DNA of 41,250 nucleotides from Daejeonella sp. (GCA_030831705.1 JAURKO010000092.1:1-41250); one strand, 5' to 3'. Shown: positions 16,365 to 24,983, counted from the stretch's first letter. A program made the numbers and translations. Notes: generated from the letters alone by a model not told the origin.

Positions 16365-17696
16365 ATGCAGCTTCCGGTAATAGCCGTATTTGATATCGGG
16401 AAAACGAACAAAAAGCTGATTCTCTTTGATGAACAGTTGAAAATCGTTTTTGAACATGCTGATCAGTTTGCCGAAATAAAAGATGAAGATGGGTTTCCTT
16501 GCGATGATCTAGAGAAACTAAACAATTTTGTATTCGAATCACTTCAAAAGGTTCTTTCCAAGCCGGAATTTGAAATTAAGGGTCTGAATTTCACGGCTTA
16601 CGGAGCGAGTTTTGTCTACATTGATGAATCCGGCAAACCTCTTAGTCCATTATACAATTATCTAAAACCTTATCCGGAAACTTTACTGGATCAGTTTTAT
16701 TCTTGTTATGGTGGGCAGACTGAGTTTGCAAAAGAAACTGCATCTCCGGTACTTGGAAGCCTGAATTCGGGTATGCAGCTCTACCGCATCAAACAAGAAC
16801 GTCATGAATTACTGAACCGGATAAAATACGCATTACATTTACCACAATATCTGAGTTTCCTCATCAGCGGTAAAAGCTGTTCAGACATTACCAGCATCGG
16901 TTGCCATACCAATCTCTGGGATTTCCGCAAAAACAATTACCATCACTGGCTGGAGAATGAGAACTTGATTGATAAACTAGCTCCAATTTTACCTTCCGAT
17001 ACTGTAATTAGAACAAGTTTTGAAGGACAAAGTTTTGATGTAGGAATCGGATTGCACGACAGCTCATCGGCCTTGATTCCTTATCTAGTCAATTTTAAAG
17101 AACCCTTCTTGCTAATTTCGACTGGTACCTGGTGCATCAGTTTAAATCCATTCAATGCGAGTCCGCTAAGTACTTTTGAACTTGAATCAGACTGCCTCTG
17201 CTACCTGCACTATGAAGGTAAACCAGTTAAGGCTTCCCGTCTTTTTGCCGGAAATGAGCATGAACAGGAACTAAACAGAATTTCAAAATTCTTTTCAGAG
17301 CCTAGAACAAAATATGAGCAGATGAACTTTAACACTGCCTTCCGGAATTACTTAGACCAGGAAGAGGTTTACTCAGGAAATGATCTTGCATCTTATGCAT
17401 CAGATCAAGAAGCGTATCACCGACTGATGATCCACATCATTAAACAGCAAAAAATATCTAGTGAACTTGTGATAAACGGTTCGGACGTGAAACGAATTTT
17501 TGTAGATGGAGGATTCAGTAAAAACTCAATCTACATGAACCTTTTATCCATTGTTTTTTCTGAAATGGAGGTTTATGCTGCTTCCATGGCACAGTCGACA
17601 GCAATGGGTGCTGCATTAGCAATTCATCATAGTTTTGGTACAAAGTCTGTCCCAACCAACCTGATCGAAATGAAATTTTATTCAGCAAATAAATAA
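16365..17696 (+). CDS. rhaK: Rhamnulokinase (FGGY carbohydrate kinase)
   Basis: 443 residues, slightly shorter than many FGGY kinases. ASKHA phosphate-1 motif FDIGKTNKK with Asp10, adenosine/phosphate-2 region LISTGTWCISLNP and C-terminal VDGGFSKNSIYMN. By gene context it phosphorylates L-rhamnulose to rhamnulose-1-phosphate with ATP. It follows rhaI by 29 bases. Downstream the operon is interrupted by about 200 bases with two stem-loops before the mutarotase gene. The sugar specificity is inferred from the operon. Confidence 0.9.
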   Translation: MQLPVIAVFDIGKTNKKLILFDEQLKIVFEHADQFAEIKDEDGFPCDDLEKLNNFVFESLQKVLSKPEFEIKGLNFTAYGASFVYIDESGKPLSPLYNYLKPYPETLLDQFYSCYGGQTEFAKETASPVLGSLNSGMQLYRIKQERHELLNRIKYALHLPQYLSFLISGKSCSDITSIGCHTNLWDFRKNNYHHWLENENLIDKLAPILPSDTVIRTSFEGQSFDVGIGLHDSSSALIPYLVNFKEPFLLISTGTWCISLNPFNASPLSTFELESDCLCYLHYEGKPVKASRLFAGNEHEQELNRISKFFSEPRTKYEQMNFNTAFRNYLDQEEVYSGNDLASYASDQEAYHRLMIHIIKQQKISSELVINGSDVKRIFVDGGFSKNSIYMNLLSIVFSEMEVYAASMAQSTAMGAALAIHHSFGTKSVPTNLIEMKFYSANK

Positions 17697-17706
17697 CCAT
17701 GAAACC

Positions 17707-17750
17707 ATCATGATTTTTCAATAACACAGTGGAATGAATAAAATCATGAT
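17707..17750 (+). repeat. Stem-loop 1 between rhaK and rhaM
   Basis: Perfect 11-bp stem ATCATGATTTT (17707-17717) with AAAATCATGAT (17740-17750), loop of 22 bases ending GGAATGAAT. It starts 10 bases after the rhaK stop. Its general plan repeats 113 bases downstream with different stem bases (see stem-loop 2). It has no following T-run, so it is not a standard intrinsic terminator. Confidence 0.7.
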
Positions 17751-17751
17751 A

Positions 17752-17780
17752 GCCCGCCCTAACAAGCCGTTCGGACGAGC
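17752..17780 (+). repeat. GCCCGCCC...TTCGGACG element, copy 1
   Basis: GCCCGCCC at 17752-17759, then GCCGTTCGGACGAGC at 17766-17780. Related copies occur at 31245-31277 (minus orientation) and 31486-31514. This one lies between the two stem-loops of the rhaK-rhaM gap. Confidence 0.6.
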
Positions 17781-17819
17781 TTAATCACCTTTGAAAAACA
17801 AAAATATACAGATGAAACC

Positions 17820-17864
17820 TGCATGAGCTTACCGCTCACAAACCGGAATGAATAAGCTCATGCA
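17820..17864 (+). repeat. Stem-loop 2 between rhaK and rhaM
   Basis: Perfect 12-bp stem TGCATGAGCTTA (17820-17831) with TAAGCTCATGCA (17853-17864), loop of 21 bases containing CGGAATGAA, flanked by ATGAA (17812-17816) and TTCAT (17868-17872), which can extend it. It shares the ATGAAACC leader and the GGAATGAAT loop with stem-loop 1, but the stem sequence differs on both sides and still pairs. Confidence 0.72.
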
Positions 17865-17899
17865 AGCTTCATAACAATTAAAAAACAAATTATATTCCA

Positions 17900-18217
17900 A
17901 TGAAAAATATTGTTTCCTTTAAAATGAAACTAAAGCCTGGCTTTAAGGAAGAGTATAAACGCCGTCACGACCTGATTTGGCCTGAGCTTAGCGCGCTGTT
18001 ATCAAATTCAGGAATCAGTAATTATTCCATTTTCCTGGATGAGGAAACCAATATACTATTTGCCGTTCAAACCCTCTCAGGTAACAATAGCTCACAGGAT
18101 CTCAGAAAAAATGAAATCGTTAAAAAATGGTGGGCCTATATGGCTGATATTATGGATACTAATGATGATAATTCGCCAGTAAGTAAGCCATTGGATATCG
18201 TTTTTCATATGGAGTAA
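17900..18217 (+). CDS. rhaM: L-rhamnose mutarotase
   Basis: 105 residues, normal for RhaM/YiiL. Family landmarks: FKMKLKPGFKEEYKRRHD, IWPEL, NYSIFLDEETNILFA and WWAYMADIM. It interconverts alpha and beta anomers of rhamnose and so feeds the isomerase. It lies 203 bases after rhaK, across two stem-loops, so its expression may differ from that of the rest of the operon. Confidence 0.92.
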   Translation: MKNIVSFKMKLKPGFKEEYKRRHDLIWPELSALLSNSGISNYSIFLDEETNILFAVQTLSGNNSSQDLRKNEIVKKWWAYMADIMDTNDDNSPVSKPLDIVFHME

Positions 18218-18257
18218 TAAATCCAATCAAGCATTACGCCTAGAGCTAAAACAGGTA

Positions 18258-18289
18258 TTTGTTATCTAAAAGAAAGAAGGCTATTTTTA
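18258..18289 (+). promoter_or_regulatory. Candidate promoter of def, close to its start codon
   Basis: TTTG (18258-18261), 20-base spacer, TATTTTTA (18282-18289), one mismatch to TAnnTTTG. The ATG begins only four bases later, so a transcript from here would have almost no leader. Motif match by eye. Confidence 0.35.
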
Positions 18290-18293
18290 CAAC

Positions 18294-18866
18294 ATGAAAT
18301 TGCCAATCATCGCCTACGGCGATTCCGTTTTACGTAAGAAAGGATTAGAAATCTCAAAAGATTATCCGGAAATGAATAGTCTTATTGAGAATATGTTCGA
18401 AACCATGTATGGCGCACATGGCATAGGCCTTGCCGCACCCCAAATTGGTTTATCCATTCGACTATTTATAGTTGATGCAACTTCTTTTGCTGAAGATGAG
18501 CCGGCATTGAAAGATTTTAAGAAAACATTTATCAATGCTAAAATCCTTGAAGAAAGTGGTGATAAATGGTCATTTAATGAAGGGTGTCTAAGTATACCGG
18601 AAATCCGGGAAGATATTAACAGGCATGAAAGTCTGACCATTTCCTATTATGACGAAAACTGGAAACACCATCAAGAAACTTACAATGGATTGGCTGCCCG
18701 TATCATCCAACATGAATACGATCATATTGAAGGAAAGCTCTTTATAGATAAATTAAGTCCACTACGTAAGGCCATGCTCAATAACAAACTAGGCTCTATC
18801 TCAAAAGGATTAGTGAAAGTAGAATATAAGATGAAGTTTCCTGCGTTGAAGAAAGGTAGGAGATAG
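18294..18866 (+). CDS. def: Peptide deformylase
   Basis: 190 residues with all three family motifs: GIGLAAPQIG (about 44-53), EGCLSIPE with the metal-binding Cys (near 99), and HEYDH with two metal histidines and the catalytic Glu (near 141-145). It removes the N-formyl group from nascent proteins and is normally essential. It is preceded by a 76-base gap after rhaM containing a promoter-like motif, so it is probably independent of the rhamnose genes. Confidence 0.95.
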   Translation: MKLPIIAYGDSVLRKKGLEISKDYPEMNSLIENMFETMYGAHGIGLAAPQIGLSIRLFIVDATSFAEDEPALKDFKKTFINAKILEESGDKWSFNEGCLSIPEIREDINRHESLTISYYDENWKHHQETYNGLAARIIQHEYDHIEGKLFIDKLSPLRKAMLNNKLGSISKGLVKVEYKMKFPALKKGRR

Positions 18867-18999
18867 GATTAGAGGATTATTTTGCAATCAAATCGTCACA
18901 AATAACCATAGGGTTTCTTCATTCTCAACTAACGCAACTGCTTTCAGCTTTATGCTTTCAACTTTCAGCCAAAACGATAAGTTTCATTGTTAGCACTAT

Positions 19000-19052
19000 T
19001 AAAACTTACAACCTAAAACTTATTACTTACAACTTATTACTTACAACTTATT
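19000..19052 (-). repeat. GTTGTAAGTAATAAG element, second copy with tandem units
   Basis: On the minus strand this continues from the stop codon of the gene at 19048-19683. A 14-base unit (ACTTATTACTTACA on the plus strand) is repeated at 19018-19031 and 19032-19045, with a partial third. The segment 19033-19000 matches 10053-10087 at nearly every base. Just outside it, 18940-18970 carries CTTTCAGCTTT-like decayed repeats. Confidence 0.62.
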
Positions 19053-19683
19053 GATCCCTACTCCTGTCTCCCTGCATAATCTGCTGGATAAGAGCGCCCC
19101 AGGCAAAAGGATTAAGTAAAGGATTGGCCATGCGCTGGTTCATGTTTCTATTGGTGAGTCGGTTATGATTATTCTGGAAATTGAAACTTTGCATTTCTGC
19201 TCCATCGCGTGGGAGTGTCGCGATCATAGAAGCCAGGCTCTCACGTGAAAGATTCTTTTTTGCTATCTCCAGATCATCATCTGCAAACTTCATAGTCATG
19301 AATTCCTTTTTAAATTCATCTGTGCTTGCCCAGGGATAAACCCTTACGCCAGGGAGATTAATCGATTCCTGTTGCATTTTCATCAGAATAGTATACTTGC
19401 TGTCTGATAAATCATTGGGTATAACCAATGCTTCGCGTCTGTAACCAACAGCTGTAAAGGCTAATGTATCACCTTCATGTGCAACAAAAGAAAAATATCC
19501 TTTATAATTTGCCGAATAAAACTGATCCCTGCCTGTAAGATTAGTGATTGTTACGTATGGTACAACCGTATTACTGTCACGATTAACAATTATTCCTGAA
19601 AACTGCACTATTTTACGCTCCCTGACCTGAGAGAACCCGGAGAGGGAACAAATTAAACATATGAGAAATAACCAGCTTCGCAT
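19048..19683 (-). CDS. Exported protein with carboxypeptidase-regulatory-like domain
   Basis: 211 residues. A signal peptide (about 1-18, ending GFSQ) precedes a beta-sandwich of the CarboxypepD_reg-like type (about 28-108; FSGIIVNRDSNTVVPYVTI and YKGYFSFVAHEGDTLAFTAVGYR). In Bacteroidota this fold is common at the start of SusC-like receptors, but here it stands alone. The C-terminal half is Asn/Met-rich and has no recognised domain. Probably periplasmic. Its stop lies inside a tandem repeat. Function is unknown. It is 80 bases downstream of nfu on the same strand. Confidence 0.75.
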   Translation of the reverse strand: MRSWLFLICLICSLSGFSQVRERKIVQFSGIIVNRDSNTVVPYVTITNLTGRDQFYSANYKGYFSFVAHEGDTLAFTAVGYRREALVIPNDLSDSKYTILMKMQQESINLPGVRVYPWASTDEFKKEFMTMKFADDDLEIAKKNLSRESLASMIATLPRDGAEMQSFNFQNNHNRLTNRNMNQRMANPLLNPFAWGALIQQIMQGDRSRDQ

Positions 19684-19763
19684 GAATCAAAGTTAATAAA
19701 ATCGTACCTCAGTCGTGTTAAATTATGTTAAAACCTGTAATCTTTACAGAAAAGAGACCATAA

Positions 19764-20042
19764 TTACTGTAATCTTTCGGGTAAAACAGCCGTGGGATCA
19801 TCAATATCCGTCAGGTTTACAGCCTCAACAGCGGTAATTTCTGGAACAGCTCGTTTGATAGCCTGTTCTATGCCTGCTTTAAGTGTCATGATACTCATCG
19901 GGCATGAACCACATGAACCTAAAAGACGTAACCTAACAATGTTTTCGGGAGTTATTTCCTCAATTGATACATTGCCGCCATCTGTTTCAAGATAGGGCCT
20001 GATAGTGTCTAATGCAATTTCAACTCTTTTCAACAAATCCAT
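19764..20042 (-). CDS. nfu: NifU-like Fe-S scaffold/carrier protein
   Basis: 92 residues from the ATG at 20042; an upstream in-frame ATG would add 18 residues that run into the mrp end and look non-coding, so I use the shorter start. The NifU C-terminal domain is complete: RPYLETDGGNV and CGSCP with Cys44 and Cys47, which bind a cluster at a dimer interface. It delivers Fe-S clusters to target proteins. It lies 40 bases after mrp, another Fe-S carrier gene, so the two probably form an operon. Confidence 0.9.
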   Translation of the reverse strand: MDLLKRVEIALDTIRPYLETDGGNVSIEEITPENIVRLRLLGSCGSCPMSIMTLKAGIEQAIKRAVPEITAVEAVNLTDIDDPTAVLPERLQ

Positions 20043-20082
20043 GATATCGTATTTATATAAAGATACAAAAAAAATAAAAATG

Positions 20083-21144
20083 CTATTTGGCAGCATTCAG
20101 AATAGCTACCTGCTGAGCCACACGCTCTGCGATCTGTAAAAATACCGGTCCTAAAATATTATCCTCCTCTAGAATAACGGGTTTCCCAATATCACCGGCA
20201 TCACTAATACTCTTAACCAATGGAATTTCTCCTAAAAATGGTGCATTAAATTGCTCTGCCAATGCTTTTCCGCCATTCTTTCCAAAAATATAGTACTTGT
20301 TCTCAGGTAGTTCAGCAGGCGTAAAATAGGACATATTTTCAACTACTCCAATGAGTGGAATTTTGATGGAATCCATCAAAAACATTCCTACGCCCTTCCG
20401 TGCATCAGCCAATGCTACATTCTGTGGAGTAGTTACAATCACCGCACCAGTAACAGGGAAACCCTGAGATACTGTAATATGGATATCCCCGGTTCCGGGA
20501 GGAAGATCAACAACCAGATAATCCAGTTCACCCCAGTCGGCATCATTAAACAACTGCTTTACGGCTGTTGACACCATTGGACCGCGCCACGGCACGGGCT
20601 GGTTCGGATCAGTAAAAAATCCTATGGACAATAATTTTATTCCATATTTTTCAATAGGTTCAATTCTCGTTTGCCCCGCTTCATTTTGGGATGCTTTAGG
20701 ACGCTCATCTTCCACACCAAACATAATTGGAATAGATGGCCCGTAAATATCTGCGTCAATTAGTCCGACACTAGCTCCTTTCTTTGCCAAACCCAGTGCA
20801 AGATTTACTGCTACTGTCGATTTTCCTACCCCTCCTTTACCTGAAGCCACAACAATAATATTTTTAATACCAGCCAAAGCGCGGTCTGGTCTGCTAGTCA
20901 CCCTAGAAGTCATATTGATTGATAATTCAACATCTTTGCTCACAAAATGCCGTATTGCATTCTTACAGGCGTTTTCAAGCATGGCCTTCATCGGACAAGC
21001 AGGGGTGGTCAAAACTACTGAGAAGCTAAGCTTATTTCCCTCGATCTTTAGATCTTCAATCATATTAAGAGTAACCAGGTCTTTCTTAAGATCCGGATCT
21101 TCAACATGACGCAATGCATTATATACCTGTTCTTGTGTGATCAT
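20083..21144 (-). CDS. mrp: Mrp/ApbC-family P-loop ATPase, Fe-S cluster carrier
   Basis: 353 residues. N-terminal MIP18/DUF59 domain (about 5-75), then the deviant Walker A GKGGVGKST at 102-110 and switch DADIYGPS, ending with the usual ParA/MinD-like fold. ApbC/Mrp proteins bind and transfer [4Fe-4S] clusters and hydrolyse ATP. It is divergent from the GT51-containing gene at 21319 and upstream of nfu on the same strand; the pairing supports the Fe-S role. Confidence 0.92.
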   Translation of the reverse strand: MITQEQVYNALRHVEDPDLKKDLVTLNMIEDLKIEGNKLSFSVVLTTPACPMKAMLENACKNAIRHFVSKDVELSINMTSRVTSRPDRALAGIKNIIVVASGKGGVGKSTVAVNLALGLAKKGASVGLIDADIYGPSIPIMFGVEDERPKASQNEAGQTRIEPIEKYGIKLLSIGFFTDPNQPVPWRGPMVSTAVKQLFNDADWGELDYLVVDLPPGTGDIHITVSQGFPVTGAVIVTTPQNVALADARKGVGMFLMDSIKIPLIGVVENMSYFTPAELPENKYYIFGKNGGKALAEQFNAPFLGEIPLVKSISDAGDIGKPVILEEDNILGPVFLQIAERVAQQVAILNAAK

Positions 21145-21318
21145 TTTTGAATATAAAGGAGAAAATATTTTACTAAGTTTATCACAAATCTACTAAAAGC
21201 GGAAGGCTTATTGTTAAAGGTAATAGGTTTTTACAGAGAACTGACCTGTAATATAGAAATTACTCCGGCGTTTGAAACTTAAATACCTTATCTTTCCATT
21301 TAGTGGAGAATTCATGCC

Positions 21319-23451
21319 ATGCAGATATCCAAAAAACAGTATAAAATAATCCGTTTTGTAAGCATCAGCTTGCTTGGGTTATTATTTATTAGCAGTATAA
21401 TAGCATTTACAAAACGTGAGGCCTTACTCAACACTGCCATAAAAAAAGCAATAAATAAGGCCGATAAGGAGTATGATCTGATACTTAAAATTGAAAATGC
21501 CGGATTTGTAGGTTTAAGTACTGTTAGTTTTAAGAATATAACGGTAGTTCCCCGTGGCAAGGATAGCCTGGCAAGAATTATAAATTTTCGGGTTGGGGTA
21601 AAGTTATTTCCATTGATTTTTGGGGATATAAAATTATCTGAAATTAAACTTGAAAGGGGCTTTATCAATCTGGTAAAAAGAGATTCGCTAAGTAACTTTG
21701 ATTTTCTGTTTAGGACGAAGAAGAAAGAAGTTGCAGAAGAAAAAACAGAAATGGATCTGGGCAGACTTGCCAATAATCTGATCAACCAATTATTATACAA
21801 AATCCCTGATGACATGGACATTAGGGATTTTGAGATCAAGTTTAGAGATGATTCGGGATCGGTCAGTTTATTCACCCGTAGTGCCACCATTGACGGCGGT
21901 GATGTAAATTCAACCATTTTGGTTAATGGAAATGAGTCGGTCTGGCATGTGGAAGGAACTGTAGATCCCGGAGATAAACAACTCGATCTAAAACTATTCG
22001 CTGATAATAAAAAAGTAGAAATTCCTTATCTCGAGAAAAGATTCGTGCTCAAACTAAACTTCGACACGGCAATGACTGAGATGCGAGGTGTAAACCGCAG
22101 CGGAAGTCAACTGGAAGTGAATGGCTCATGGCGGATTAAGAATATGCTACTCAATCATCGAAGGATTGCAGGTAATGACATCATAGTTCCGGATGCCTCT
22201 CTTGATGCTGATATGGTATTTGGAAAGAACTTCATTGCAATTGACAGCACATCGACTATACATCTTAAGAATATTAAGTTACATCCATTCATTAAATATA
22301 CTCTTGGCCATTCTAAAATTTATGAGCTAAAACTTCATACGGAAGAGCTTGATGCACATGAGTTAATAAATTCGTTTCCAAAAGGACTTTTCGAATCCCT
22401 AGAAGGTATTCAGGTTACTGGAAAACTGCAATATGATCTCAATTTTTATCTCGATTCTCAAAATCCGGATAGTGTCATTTTCAATTCTAAATTAAAGAAT
22501 AAAGGATTCAAGGTTCTTAAATGGGGGAAAACCAATCTCCAAAAAATCAACAGTACTTTTGTCTATACCCCTTATGAATATGGAAAACCAATGCGTGACA
22601 TCGTAATTGGTCCGGAGAACCCCAATTTTGTACCAATCGATCAGATCAGTCCCGATTTAAAAAATGCATTACTTACGGCAGAAGATCCAACATTTTATAG
22701 TCACAATGGCTTTGTTGAAGCCTCTATCCGTAGTTCCATTATAACCAATTTTAAAGCCCGGGCATTTAAAAGAGGGGGAAGTACTATTTCGATGCAGCTT
22801 GCAAAAAATGTTTATCTCAACAGACAAAAAACTCTGGCAAGAAAAATTGAGGAGATCCTGATTGTTTGGATAATGGAAAATGGCAAGCTCTCAAGTAAAC
22901 AGAGAATGTTTGAAACCTATCTTAATCTGATTGAATGGGGTAATAATGTTTATGGGATTGGGGAAGCATCAAGATATTATTTTGATAAACATCCTTCAGA
23001 GCTTAATCTAGGAGAAGGAATATTCTTAGCCAGCATTGTTCCCAGACCAAAATCGGGCTTGTACAGGTTTGAAGGAGATGGGAGTTTAAGATCCGGACTT
23101 TCATCATATTTCAATTTTATTGGTGGAATCATGGCCAGGCGTGGCATGACAGAGGCTGACAGTACCGGATATGGCTTTTGGAACGTAAGATTAAAGGAAA
23201 GTCTGAGAGCGGGAATACCCATAAGTGACTCACTTATTGTCGACAGGCTAATGATTGATGAGGATTCAGAGGATAAAGAATCCATTCTCCAGGAAATATT
23301 TGGAAGGAAGCGTCAGGATACAGTTCAGGTTAAAGAGGTGCTTAAAGTAAAGATAATCGCTAAAGACACAGTACCAACAAAAACCCCAAGCCGCAAAGAA
23401 AGAAGGGAAAGCAGAAAGAATGAACGGGATTCGAAAAATAAAAATCAATAA
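21319..23451 (+). CDS. AsmA-like protein with GT51 peptidoglycan transglycosylase domain
   Basis: 710 residues. One N-terminal membrane helix (about 10-30) is followed by about 400 residues of beta-rich AsmA-like sequence, then a GT51 glycosyltransferase domain (about 430-610) with the catalytic-region AEDPTFYSHNG (Glu455), RGGSTISMQLAKN and YLNLIEWGNNVYGI. No transpeptidase domain follows; the tail is short and Lys/Arg/Glu-rich. It would polymerise lipid II, or modify glycan strands, at the outer face of the inner membrane. A -7-like TATCTTTC lies at 21289-21296, but no well-spaced -33 was found. hpt follows after 27 bases. Confidence 0.8.
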   Translation: MQISKKQYKIIRFVSISLLGLLFISSIIAFTKREALLNTAIKKAINKADKEYDLILKIENAGFVGLSTVSFKNITVVPRGKDSLARIINFRVGVKLFPLIFGDIKLSEIKLERGFINLVKRDSLSNFDFLFRTKKKEVAEEKTEMDLGRLANNLINQLLYKIPDDMDIRDFEIKFRDDSGSVSLFTRSATIDGGDVNSTILVNGNESVWHVEGTVDPGDKQLDLKLFADNKKVEIPYLEKRFVLKLNFDTAMTEMRGVNRSGSQLEVNGSWRIKNMLLNHRRIAGNDIIVPDASLDADMVFGKNFIAIDSTSTIHLKNIKLHPFIKYTLGHSKIYELKLHTEELDAHELINSFPKGLFESLEGIQVTGKLQYDLNFYLDSQNPDSVIFNSKLKNKGFKVLKWGKTNLQKINSTFVYTPYEYGKPMRDIVIGPENPNFVPIDQISPDLKNALLTAEDPTFYSHNGFVEASIRSSIITNFKARAFKRGGSTISMQLAKNVYLNRQKTLARKIEEILIVWIMENGKLSSKQRMFETYLNLIEWGNNVYGIGEASRYYFDKHPSELNLGEGIFLASIVPRPKSGLYRFEGDGSLRSGLSSYFNFIGGIMARRGMTEADSTGYGFWNVRLKESLRAGIPISDSLIVDRLMIDEDSEDKESILQEIFGRKRQDTVQVKEVLKVKIIAKDTVPTKTPSRKERRESRKNERDSKNKNQ

Positions 23452-23478
23452 TAAAAGCCTTATATCTAAATTTATACC

Positions 23479-24012
23479 ATGAGGATAGAAATTGATGAGA
23501 AGAATTTTGAACTGATGCTTGAGTTGGATCAGATCGAAAAGCGTATCCGTTTATTGGGTATACAAATCAATGTGGATTTTGAAAACCGTATTCCTGTTTT
23601 TATTGGTGTATTAAATGGAAGTTTCATTTTTCTTGCTGATTTGATGAAGGAAATTAACATTGCTTCAGAACTTACGTTTGTAAAAGTATCATCCTATAAA
23701 GGGGATAAAAATAGCGGAAAGATTAAAGAAGAGTTGGGCGTAAATATGTCATTAAAAGATCGCGATGTAATCCTGGTTGAAGATATTGTTGATAGTGGAA
23801 AAACCCTTCGTTATCTTTTAGACATGATTTATAAGGAAAATCCGGCCTCAATTAATGTTTGTACACTGTTAATGAAGCCTAAATCTTTAAAAACAAAATT
23901 TGATGAGATCAGTTATGTCGGATTTGAAATACCCGATGACTTTGTTGTAGGCTTCGGACTTGATTACAATGGCTTGGGAAGAAACCTGAATGATATTTAC
24001 AGAGCGGTATAA
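23479..24012 (+). CDS. hpt: Hypoxanthine phosphoribosyltransferase
   Basis: 177 residues. The PRPP-binding loop reads VEDIVDSGKTL (about 99-109), preceded by a flexible loop region (KVSSYKGDKNSGK) and ended with a purine-binding GFEIPDDFVVGFGLDY. It converts hypoxanthine or guanine with PRPP to IMP or GMP in purine salvage. It sits 27 bases after the transglycosylase gene and 60 before psd; co-transcription is possible but functional linkage is not apparent. Confidence 0.94.
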   Translation: MRIEIDEKNFELMLELDQIEKRIRLLGIQINVDFENRIPVFIGVLNGSFIFLADLMKEINIASELTFVKVSSYKGDKNSGKIKEELGVNMSLKDRDVILVEDIVDSGKTLRYLLDMIYKENPASINVCTLLMKPKSLKTKFDEISYVGFEIPDDFVVGFGLDYNGLGRNLNDIYRAV

Positions 24013-24072
24013 TCCGGAAATTAAATTATTCCTTAATCAGCATTAAATCAAAAATCGTAATTTCGCTGCACA

Positions 24073-24750
24073 ATGAGCTATAAAAAAATGACCATACACA
24101 AAGAAGGCTATACATCCATAGCACTTTGTATTCTATTTATATTCGTCTTAAATGCTGTTGTAAATTTTCTGCTTCCCGAAGTGGTATGGTTTCGCTGGAT
24201 AATTTATATCCTATCTTTTGCTTTATTTGTTACCATCCTTCAATTCTTTAGAAATCCATTTATTTTGGTCTCAAAGAATGATAAACACATCATTTGCCCT
24301 GCAGATGGGAAAGTGGTAGTCATTGAAGAAACCGAAGAAACTGAATATTTAAAGGACAAAAGAATTCAGGTATCTGTATTTATGTCGCCAATAAATGTTC
24401 ATGTGAACAGAAATCCAATATCTGGAATTGTAAAATATTTCAAGTATCATCCAGGAAAATTTCTGGTTGCCTGGCATCCCAAATCATCAACAGAAAATGA
24501 ACGCACTACTGTAGTTATTGAAAATGATCAGGGAGTATCTGTTTTGTTCCGTCAAATAGCGGGAGCACTGGCAAGAAGAATTGTATGCTATTCGAAAGAA
24601 GGTGAGGCGGCTGAACAGGGAGAGGAATTCGGCTTTATAAAATTCGGTTCGAGAGTAGACATTTTCTTACCTTTGGGGACTGAAATAAAAGTTGGATTAG
24701 GTGAAGTCGTAAAAGGTGGAGTTACCGTTCTAGCACATTTAAAGAAATAA
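24073..24750 (+). CDS. psd: Phosphatidylserine decarboxylase proenzyme
   Basis: 225 residues, the short form. A membrane-anchoring hydrophobic pair of helices (about 15-60) precedes the catalytic core with CPADGKVV, SPINVHVNR and the self-cleavage site FGS at Gly192-Ser193; Ser193 would become the pyruvoyl group of the alpha chain. It makes phosphatidylethanolamine. The match is to the short PSD-A-type family with GS-only motif rather than the LGST form of E. coli. Confidence 0.94.
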   Translation: MSYKKMTIHKEGYTSIALCILFIFVLNAVVNFLLPEVVWFRWIIYILSFALFVTILQFFRNPFILVSKNDKHIICPADGKVVVIEETEETEYLKDKRIQVSVFMSPINVHVNRNPISGIVKYFKYHPGKFLVAWHPKSSTENERTTVVIENDQGVSVLFRQIAGALARRIVCYSKEGEAAEQGEEFGFIKFGSRVDIFLPLGTEIKVGLGEVVKGGVTVLAHLKK

Positions 24751-24766
24751 TTTAACCAATATAAAC

Positions 24767-24964
24767 ATGAAGAAATTAACAGGATTTTTAGCGATTACCT
24801 TCCTTGCAGGAGCCTTAACTCTTAATGCTCAGGACCAGCCAAAACAGAACACCAAACCGTCAGATAAAAAAGAAAGCAAAATGTGTGGTAAGGATTGTAA
24901 GATGAACTGTTGCAAGTCTAAATCAGAAGAAAAAGATAGCAAAGCACCTGGAAAAAAGAATTAA
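24767..24964 (+). CDS. Small exported cysteine-rich protein, unknown role
   Basis: 65 residues. A signal peptide (1 to about 21, ending LNAQ) leads to a short Lys/Ser/Gln-rich mature part with four cysteines, Cys40, Cys44, Cys48 and Cys49, in a C-X3-C-X3-CC arrangement. A mature chain of about 44 residues with this spacing could bind a metal ion, but no family is recognised. It follows psd by 16 bases and is closed by a strong terminator hairpin 20 bases after its stop, so it is the last gene of the transcript. Confidence 0.75.
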   Translation: MKKLTGFLAITFLAGALTLNAQDQPKQNTKPSDKKESKMCGKDCKMNCCKSKSEEKDSKAPGKKN

Positions 24965-24983
24965 TTTGAACAAAAATTAAGGA

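Noticed and set aside
19018-19052. CRISPR-like or phase-variable repeat
   Set aside because: The 14-base units directly abut one another without spacers and lie after a stop codon, not in a reading frame or promoter.
21271-21296. Promoter TTTG...TATCTTTC before the transglycosylase gene
   Set aside because: Spacing is only 14 bases, well below the usual 19, so not listed as a feature.
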